38,480 nucleotides of DNA from an uncultured Muribaculaceae bacterium. GTDB lineage: Bacteria > Bacteroidota > Bacteroidia > Bacteroidales > Muribaculaceae. Below are positions 31,889-38,480 of this stretch, piece after piece. The notes beneath the pieces are model-generated. The model was not told where the DNA came from. It saw only the letters and a list, made by a program, of their open reading frames with translations, and searched no databases. The stretch is taken from positions 1 to 38,480 of the forward strand of contig CALHWU010000191.1 in the NCBI GenBank assembly GCA_938039795.1, given 5' to 3'. The stretch's first letter is position 1. Each line of letters opens with the position of its first letter. Made by a program: the position numbers and the translations under genes.

Positions 31889-32564
31889 ATCAGTTTTGAC
31901 ACCGACTGACGATGCTACGGCAGGGCGCGCCTCCTTTACGGCAGAGCGCGCCCTGTTTTTGACGGGAGAGCCGCTGACAGGCATCTTCTCGACATTGCCT
32001 TCAGCCTATATCCGTCCCTCGCTTGGACGATTCGTGGCCCGGTGGTTATGGATTCCGCTGCTGATCCTGACGGTGTGTCTTGTTATGGCGTTGGCTGACA
32101 ATGACGGCATGCGTTGGACCTTCGCGGGTGTCATTCTCGCTTTCTGTGTCTATCCCCTTGTTATGCTCCACCTATGCCTGCGGTCGATGGTCAAGAGCGG
32201 CGCCCGTCTTTGCGTCGCTCCGAAGCGTATCCTTATCAATGACTCAGCGCTTGTTGTTGTCTATCAGAAAATTGTGGAAGCAGTTCATGATCCGCGGCTT
32301 GAGTCTGATTCGGAAAGTATCGGGCATCAGTCCGATAAAAATGAATCATCGCCGCCGCAGTCTGTGACTATGGTCGACGATGATTATGAATTGATACCAT
32401 TTTCAGCTATCCGGAGAGTCACGCCTGGAAAGCGTGTATACACGCTCCACATCAGCGACGGCGCGGCCCGGAGTCTGATCATCCCGTCGGATGCCTTTCT
32501 GTCAGCCGACAGCGCCGCGCGCCTTATGTCGGCTGTCGGCCGGAATGATTACTCGAAGGTGTAA
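31881..32564 (+). CDS. Small membrane protein of unknown function
   Basis: A 227-residue protein not recognised. Residues about 50-70 and 78-98 are hydrophobic (WLWIPLLILTVCLVMALA and FAGVILAFCVYPLVMLHLCL), forming a membrane hairpin; the rest is soluble, with an acidic serine-rich insert (SDSESIGHQSDKNESSPP) and a beta-rich C-terminal part (VYTLHISDGAARSLIIPSD) resembling a PH- or YcxB-like domain; that likeness is only an impression. The start is uncertain: TTG at 31881 overlaps the DUF1015 stop, another TTG lies at 31896, and no early ATG exists. Its 3' end overlaps the convergent Dabb gene by 16 bases. Confidence 0.7.
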   Translation: MTESVLTPTDDATAGRASFTAERALFLTGEPLTGIFSTLPSAYIRPSLGRFVARWLWIPLLILTVCLVMALADNDGMRWTFAGVILAFCVYPLVMLHLCLRSMVKSGARLCVAPKRILINDSALVVVYQKIVEAVHDPRLESDSESIGHQSDKNESSPPQSVTMVDDDYELIPFSAIRRVTPGKRVYTLHISDGAARSLIIPSDAFLSADSAARLMSAVGRNDYSKV

Positions 32565-32845
32565 TCGACGCAGGCACGGCCGGCTTTGTGACTGGCTATG
32601 ATTGAAGCGGCGGCCACGTGTGCCGGGTGCTTGGCGTAGACATCGACATCGGCCAGGGTCGGCACTATGGCCGTCAGCACGAGATCCCATTCTTCGGCCG
32701 GATTCTCGTTTATGCCTGCTTCCATGCTCTTCAGGCATGGTATCTGACCGGGAAGCGCCATGAGGGCTTCGGCAAAGCGGCGAGCCACAGCGGCCCGTTC
32801 CTCAGCCGTTCCCGATAGCTTGAAAGTGACGATATGTTTTACCAT
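32549..32845 (-). CDS. Dabb (stress-responsive A/B barrel) domain protein
   Basis: A 98-residue single-domain protein. MVKHIVTFKLSG at the start, LPGQIPCLKSMEAGINEN in the middle, and WDLVLTAIVPTLADVDVYAKHPAHV with the family's closing YxxHPxHxxxA pattern identify the Dabb ferredoxin-like dimeric barrel. Members form dimers; some are small-molecule cyclases, but most have no known role. It follows the ABC-F gene by 11 bases and is likely its operon partner. Its stop region overlaps the convergent membrane-protein gene. Confidence 0.9.
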   Translation of the reverse strand: MVKHIVTFKLSGTAEERAAVARRFAEALMALPGQIPCLKSMEAGINENPAEEWDLVLTAIVPTLADVDVYAKHPAHVAAASIIASHKAGRACVDYTFE

Positions 32846-32856
32846 TGCAGGGTCAT

Positions 32857-34476
32857 TCAGTTGGTTCCATACATTTTTTCGCGGGCGGCGGCCACTCGTT
32901 CATCGGTGATGTAGTCGTCGTAGTCCATCATCTTGTCGATGATGCCCGATGGAGTAAGCTCTATGATGCGGTTGCAGACCGTCTGGATGAACTCGTGGTC
33001 ATGCGATGCGAGCAGGATGTTGCCCTTGAACGTCTGCAGCGTGTTGTTGAATGCCTGGATCGATTCGAGGTCAAGATGGTTGGTGGGGGAGTCGAGCACC
33101 ATGGTGTTGGCGTTGCGGAGCATCATGCGGGCTATCATGCAGCGCATTTTCTCGCCACCGGAGAGCACCGAGGCTTTTTTGAGCACCTCCTCGCCTGAGA
33201 AAAGCATCTTGCCGAGGAAGCCTTTGAGGTAAATCTCGCTCGAATCGTCGCTGAACTGGCAGAGCCAGTCGACAAGGTTCATGTCGGTGTTGAAGAACGC
33301 CGAGTTGTCGAGCGGCAGATAGGCAGTGGTGATGGTCTGTCCCCAGTCAAACGTGCCGGCATCTGCCTTGCGGTTGCCGTTGATGATCTCGAAGAGGGCT
33401 GTCATGGCACGCGGGTCGCGGCTGAGGAATGCCACCTTGTCGCCCTTCTCAATCTGGAAGTTGACATCCTTGAAAAGCAGGTCGCCGTCGACGGAGGCCG
33501 TCAGTCCGTGCACTTCGAGAATCTTGTTGCCCGGCTCGCGTTCCGGAGTGAAGATGATGCCCGGATAGCGGCGCGACGATGGCTGGATCTCTTCGATATT
33601 GAGTTTTTCGAGCATCTTCTTGCGGCTCGTGGTCTGCTTCGACTTGGCCACGTTGGCGCTGAACCGCTGTATGAATTCGAGCAGCTCCTTGCGCTTCTCC
33701 TCGGCCTTCTTGTTCTGCTGCTGCTGCTGGCGCAGGGCAAGCTGGCTCGACTCGTACCAGAAGCTGTAGTTGCCTGCGAAAAGCGACACCTTGTTGTAGT
33801 CGATGTCGAGCGTGTGGGTCGAGACCGAGTCGAGGAAGTGGCGGTCGTGGGATACTACGAGCACGGTGTTCTCAAAGTTCGAAAGATAATTTTCGAGCCA
33901 TGCCACGGTGTCAAGGTCAAGGTCGTTGGTGGGCTCGTCGAGCAGCAGGTTGTCGGGGTTGCCGAAGAGAGCCTTGGCCAGAAGCACGCGCACTTTCTCG
34001 TTACCGCTCAGGTCTTTCATCAGCATATAGTGCTTGTCCTCCTTTATACCGAGGCCGCTGAGCAGGCTTGCGGCGTCGCTCTCGGCGTTCCACCCTTCAA
34101 GCTCGGCGAATTTCTCCTCCAGTTCGGAGGCGCGTATTCCGTCGGCATCGCTGAAGTCGGGCTTGGCATACAGTGCATCCTTCTCTTTCATGATGTCCCA
34201 CAGCACGGTGTGTCCCTGAAGCACTGTGTCCATGACCGTGAACTCATCGAATTTGAAGTGATCCTGCTCAAGCACGCTCATGCGCTCTCCCGGGCCCTGT
34301 GTGATGGTGCCGTGTGTGGGGCTGAGCTGTCCGCTGAGCATACGCATGAGAGTGGACTTTCCCGCGCCGTTGGCGCCTATGATTCCGTAACAGTTGCCGG
34401 GAGTGAACTTCATGTTCACATCCTGAAACAACACTCTCTTGCCAAACTGTATGCCTAAATTGTTTACCGCTATCAT
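32857..34476 (-). CDS. ABC-F family ATPase, YbiT-like, with a degenerate second site
   Basis: A 539-residue soluble protein with two ABC domains and no membrane segments. ABC-F proteins bind the ribosomal E site and help stalled or non-standard translation. Domain 1: Walker A GANGAGKST (34-42), signature LSGNE (156-160), Walker B with Glu181, H-loop His210. The linker (about 240-300) is glutamine- and lysine-rich, as in the P-site tRNA-interacting motif. Domain 2: the Walker A position reads LSRDPRAMT (351-359), lacking the glycines and lysine; signature LSGGE (438-442) is intact; Ser463 replaces the catalytic glutamate; His491 is kept. One composite site is thus complete and the other lost. 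The gene has its own promoter, and the Dabb gene follows after 11 bases. Confidence 0.93.
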   Translation of the reverse strand: MIAVNNLGIQFGKRVLFQDVNMKFTPGNCYGIIGANGAGKSTLMRMLSGQLSPTHGTITQGPGERMSVLEQDHFKFDEFTVMDTVLQGHTVLWDIMKEKDALYAKPDFSDADGIRASELEEKFAELEGWNAESDAASLLSGLGIKEDKHYMLMKDLSGNEKVRVLLAKALFGNPDNLLLDEPTNDLDLDTVAWLENYLSNFENTVLVVSHDRHFLDSVSTHTLDIDYNKVSLFAGNYSFWYESSQLALRQQQQQNKKAEEKRKELLEFIQRFSANVAKSKQTTSRKKMLEKLNIEEIQPSSRRYPGIIFTPEREPGNKILEVHGLTASVDGDLLFKDVNFQIEKGDKVAFLSRDPRAMTALFEIINGNRKADAGTFDWGQTITTAYLPLDNSAFFNTDMNLVDWLCQFSDDSSEIYLKGFLGKMLFSGEEVLKKASVLSGGEKMRCMIARMMLRNANTMVLDSPTNHLDLESIQAFNNTLQTFKGNILLASHDHEFIQTVCNRIIELTPSGIIDKMMDYDDYITDERVAAAREKMYGTN

Positions 34477-34510
34477 ATCTCTTTAACCTTGTCTTTAGTG
34501 AAAATCGCTG

Positions 34511-34541
34511 CAAAGTTACCGCTTTTTTTCCACATCGCCAA
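34511..34541 (-). promoter_or_regulatory. Promoter of the ABC-F gene
   Basis: TAACTTTG (34518-34511) on the minus strand is preceded by TTGG (34541-34538) at 19 bases, a near-match to the -33 TTTG. Transcription would start near 34504, about 28 bases before the ATG. Confidence 0.74.
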
Positions 34542-34580
34542 CCCCGCTGGTTCCAGCCGGTCAATGTGACCGTATAAATG

Positions 34581-34625
34581 TTCCGCTCCCGTCGCGCGGA
34601 CTCGGCCGCGGCGACGGGAGCGGAA
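34581..34625 (-). terminator. Terminator-like hairpin after thiH
   Basis: A perfect 15-bp GC-rich inverted repeat (34581-34595 with 34611-34625), whose interior can pair further (34596-34599 with 34606-34609), lies 29 bases after the thiH stop. The T-tract is weak (CATTTAT), but placement between thiH and the ABC-F promoter supports the end of the thiamine operon. Confidence 0.76.
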
Positions 34626-34654
34626 ATGCCATGAGTGTGATGACGCGGAGGGGA

Positions 34655-35764
34655 TCAGTCGAAGCTCCGGTCCCAGTCTTTCCAGACGGTCTCGTAGCCG
34701 AGAGAGCGGATCTCCTCGGCCACCTGGGCTGGCGTGCGGGAGTCGGTCACCTCGAACTGTTCGAGGGAGTCGGGCTCCGAGCAGTAGCCTCCCGGATCGG
34801 TCTTGCTTCCGGCGCTCATCGATGTCACTCCGAGCTTCATCATGTTGGCGCGGAACTTGGGAGATTCGCGGGTCGAATATGATATATCCACGTCGTGGTC
34901 GAATATGCGGAAGGCGAATGTCAGCTGAGCAAGCTCGCGGTCGGTCATCACCACTTTGGGCTGATAGCCTCCTTCGGCCGGACACATGCGAGGGAAATTG
35001 ATGCTGTAGCGTGTCTTCCAGTAATGCTTGCGCAGATAGCGGAGATGACGGGCCATCATAGTGACGTCCGTGCGCCAGTCTTCCAGTCCTATTAACACTC
35101 CCATTCCGATCTTGTGTACTCCTGCCTGCCCCATGCGGTCAAAACCGTTGACGCGCCACTCGAATATCGACTTCATGCCGCGCGGATGGTAGGTCTTGTA
35201 GGCCGCTTCGTGATAGGTCTCCTGAAAGCAGACCACTCCGTTGAGGCCGCTGTGGGTCAGCCGCTCATAGTCGCGGGCCCTCATAGGCATCACCTCAATG
35301 GTGAGATTGTTGAAGTAGGGACGCGCCACGTGGAGCACCTTTTCGAGATAGTCCACTCCGTTGAGCCGCGGGAATTCTCCCGATACGATCAGCAGATTCT
35401 CGAACGGTCCGAGCCGGCGTATTGCCTCGCATTCGGCTTTCACCTGATCGAGGGTCAGCGTGACGCGGGTGAAAGGATTGTCGTGGTTGAATCCGCAATA
35501 CACGCATTTGTTGGTGCATGCGTTGCTGACGTAGAGCGGTATGTACATCGAGATCGTTTTGCCGAAACGTTCGAGAGTATATGCATGCGAAAGGCGTGCC
35601 ATCTCTTCGAGGTAGGGTTGTGCGGCAGGCGATATGAGTGCCATGAAGTCATCGGTTTCAAGATGCTCTTTGGCGAGAGCGGCCTCCACGTCGGCAGCTG
35701 TTTTAGAGGCTATTTCGGCTGTTGTCTGATCCCAGTCGTATTTTTTCAGTTCGTCGTAAAACAT
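34655..35764 (-). CDS. thiH: 2-iminoacetate synthase (tyrosine lyase)
   Basis: A 369-residue radical SAM enzyme that cleaves tyrosine to p-cresol and 2-iminoacetate, the glycine-derived part of the thiazole ring. Seen: the [4Fe-4S] motif CTNKCVYCGF (CxxxCxxC), LLIVSGEFPR, the FQETYHEAAYKTYHP barrel strand, GVLIGLEDWRTD, and a C-terminal region with MSAGSKTDPGGY typical of ThiH. Being ThiH rather than the oxidase ThiO, it suggests an anaerobic way of life. Ten bases separate it from thiC. It is the last thiamine gene here; no thiF follows. Confidence 0.96.
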   Translation of the reverse strand: MFYDELKKYDWDQTTAEIASKTAADVEAALAKEHLETDDFMALISPAAQPYLEEMARLSHAYTLERFGKTISMYIPLYVSNACTNKCVYCGFNHDNPFTRVTLTLDQVKAECEAIRRLGPFENLLIVSGEFPRLNGVDYLEKVLHVARPYFNNLTIEVMPMRARDYERLTHSGLNGVVCFQETYHEAAYKTYHPRGMKSIFEWRVNGFDRMGQAGVHKIGMGVLIGLEDWRTDVTMMARHLRYLRKHYWKTRYSINFPRMCPAEGGYQPKVVMTDRELAQLTFAFRIFDHDVDISYSTRESPKFRANMMKLGVTSMSAGSKTDPGGYCSEPDSLEQFEVTDSRTPAQVAEEIRSLGYETVWKDWDRSFD

Positions 35765-35774
35765 TGCATTCTGT

Positions 35775-37481
<1,707 letters not shown>

Positions 37482-37505
37482 ATCTGTGGTTTGATAATGT
37501 TGGGT

Positions 37506-38291
37506 TCAGTCAAGAAATGCGGTCAGCGGGCTCGTGGCCTCGGCGTGCACCGCCGCTCCGGTAGCCACGCGTCCCAGGCCTGCGAGACGGGCCATGCGTC
37601 CGGCTTCTACAGCCAGTCTGAATGCCTTGGCCATTTCCACCGGATTGCGTGCTACGGCAATGGCGGTGTTGACCAGCACTGCATCGGCTCCGATCTCCAG
37701 CGCTTCAGCCGCGTGGGAAGGTGCACCTATGCCTGCGTCGACGACTACCGGCACAGTGCTCTCGGCGATGATGATTTCCAGCAGATCGCGCGTGCGCAGA
37801 CCTTTGTTGGTGCCGATCGGCGCTCCCAACGGCATAACAGCGGCCGTCCCCGCCTCTTCGAGCCGCTTGCATAGCACCGGGTCGGCCTGGATGTAGGGCA
37901 GCACGTGAAATCCTTCGCGCGCAAGTATCTCTGTAGCCTTTAGTGTCTCCACCGGATCGGGCAGGAGATATTTCGGATCGGGGTGGATCTCGAGTTTGAT
38001 GAAGTCGGTGCCGAAACAGTCGCGGGCAAGGCGGGCAGCCATGACGGCTTCCTCGGCGTTGCGCACGCCTGAGGTGTTTGGCAGGAGAGTGACGTGGTCG
38101 CGGTTGATGTGCCGGAGCATGTCGTCATCCTCTTCGTGATCCATGTCGACCCGCTTCATGGCCACCGTGATCATTTCCGAGCCCGAGGCCAGGATGGCTT
38201 CGAGCATAAGCTTGTTGGAGGCGAATTTGCCGGTGCCTACGAAGAGGCGTGAGTGAAACTCCCGGCCGCCTATTGTCAATATGTCTTCCAT
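37506..38291 (-). CDS. thiG: Thiazole synthase
   Basis: A 261-residue TIM-barrel enzyme that builds thiazole phosphate from deoxyxylulose phosphate, ThiS-thiocarboxylate and 2-iminoacetate made by ThiH. Seen: SRLFVGTGKFASNKLM at the start, LPNTSGVRNAEEAVMAARLAR, FIKLEIHPDPKYLLPD, AAVMPLGAPIGTNKGL, VPVVVDAGIGAPSHAAEALE and GADAVLVNTAIA. The Schiff-base lysine is probably the one in FIKLE. Length is standard. It lies 17 bases after the thiE stop. Confidence 0.97.
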   Translation of the reverse strand: MEDILTIGGREFHSRLFVGTGKFASNKLMLEAILASGSEMITVAMKRVDMDHEEDDDMLRHINRDHVTLLPNTSGVRNAEEAVMAARLARDCFGTDFIKLEIHPDPKYLLPDPVETLKATEILAREGFHVLPYIQADPVLCKRLEEAGTAAVMPLGAPIGTNKGLRTRDLLEIIIAESTVPVVVDAGIGAPSHAAEALEIGADAVLVNTAIAVARNPVEMAKAFRLAVEAGRMARLAGLGRVATGAAVHAEATSPLTAFLD

Positions 38292-38308
38292 TGCAAGTAT
38301 ATTGTTGT

Positions 38309-38480
38309 TCAGTCGTGAGGAATATCCATCAGACGTTCCATTATCTTCATTGTGTAGAGCATCGGGTCGGGTGCGTTGATGATCGCGCCGCTCACTGCGA
38401 TGCCGTTGATGCCTGCGGCTTTCAGAGGATCCACATCGTCAAGTGCGAGACCGCCGATCGCCACGATAGGCAGTTCGACC
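38309..38480 (-). CDS. thiE: Thiamine-phosphate synthase, C-terminal fragment
   Basis: The gene runs off the right edge; 56 residues before the stop are visible. They read VELPIVAIGGLALDDVDP, then KAAGINGIAVSGAIINA, the phosphate-binding glycine strand and final barrel strand of ThiE, which joins hydroxymethylpyrimidine pyrophosphate and thiazole phosphate into thiamine phosphate. The TenI paralogue shares these strands, but the position before thiG fits ThiE. First visible gene of the thiE-thiG-thiC-thiH operon. Confidence 0.85.
   Translation of the reverse strand, partial: VELPIVAIGGLALDDVDPLKAAGINGIAVSGAIINAPDPMLYTMKIMERLMDIPHD

Noticed and set aside
33508..34458. A 316-codon open frame antisense to the ABC-F gene
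   Set aside because: Shadow of a well-supported gene; its leucine- and valine-rich sequence reflects reverse complement of ordinary codons.

Overview
The window looks like a chromosomal segment of a Bacteroidales bacterium, with Muribaculaceae-like relatives the best guess. The reasons are the Bacteroidetes promoter signature (TTTG, about 20 bases, then TAnnTTTG) in front of many genes, the lack of Shine-Dalgarno sequences, a BioG-BioC fusion, a Bacteroidetes-type LptD and LptF/G, and secreted GH2, GH18 and GH20 proteins. Base composition looks slightly GC-rich but was not computed. No rRNA, tRNA, CRISPR array, IS element or prophage was recognised.

Layout. 1-514: 3' end of a GH18 chitinase-like gene. 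611-4988 (minus): aminotransferase, lipoprotein, ABC ATPase and FtsX-like permease, closely packed and probably one operon. 5101-5283 (minus): a small ORF with its own terminator. 5365-9140 (plus): biotin operon bioA-bioF-bioGC. 9231-10466 (plus): exported alpha/beta hydrolase, convergent with a GH2 gene (10473-13094, minus) that lies behind lptD (13125-15938, minus). 16207-17393 (minus): xerC and hpf. 17474-17930 (minus): remnant of a GH20 hexosaminidase. 18129-19046 (plus): exported EEP-family protein. 19043-20625 (minus): ilvE and an HD-domain gene. 20708-25869 (minus): LptF/G permease, ribBA, transglutaminase-like lipoprotein. 25987-27982 (minus): T7-lysozyme-like amidase, GNAT acetyltransferase, apbE. 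28097-32564 (plus): DJ-1 protein, fur, purA, a DUF1015 protein and a small membrane protein. 32549-34476 (minus): Dabb protein and an ABC-F ATPase. 34655-38480 (minus): thiamine operon thiE(partial)-thiG-thiC-thiH.

The genes are mainly cofactor synthesis (biotin, riboflavin, thiamine, flavinylation), amino acid and purine metabolism, and outer-membrane biogenesis (LptD, LptF/G). I see no obvious new multi-gene defence or mobile system. The observations most worth a second look are: an ABC-F protein in which one composite ATP site has decayed on both of its faces while the other is intact; a lipoprotein/ABC operon whose ATPase has altered Walker A, signature and H-loop residues; a perfect terminator-like hairpin inside the first codons of the HD gene; -7 promoter boxes so close to the start codons that fur and the amidase gene are probably leaderless; a 60-residue ORF with its own terminator; and a GH20 gene caught in decay.
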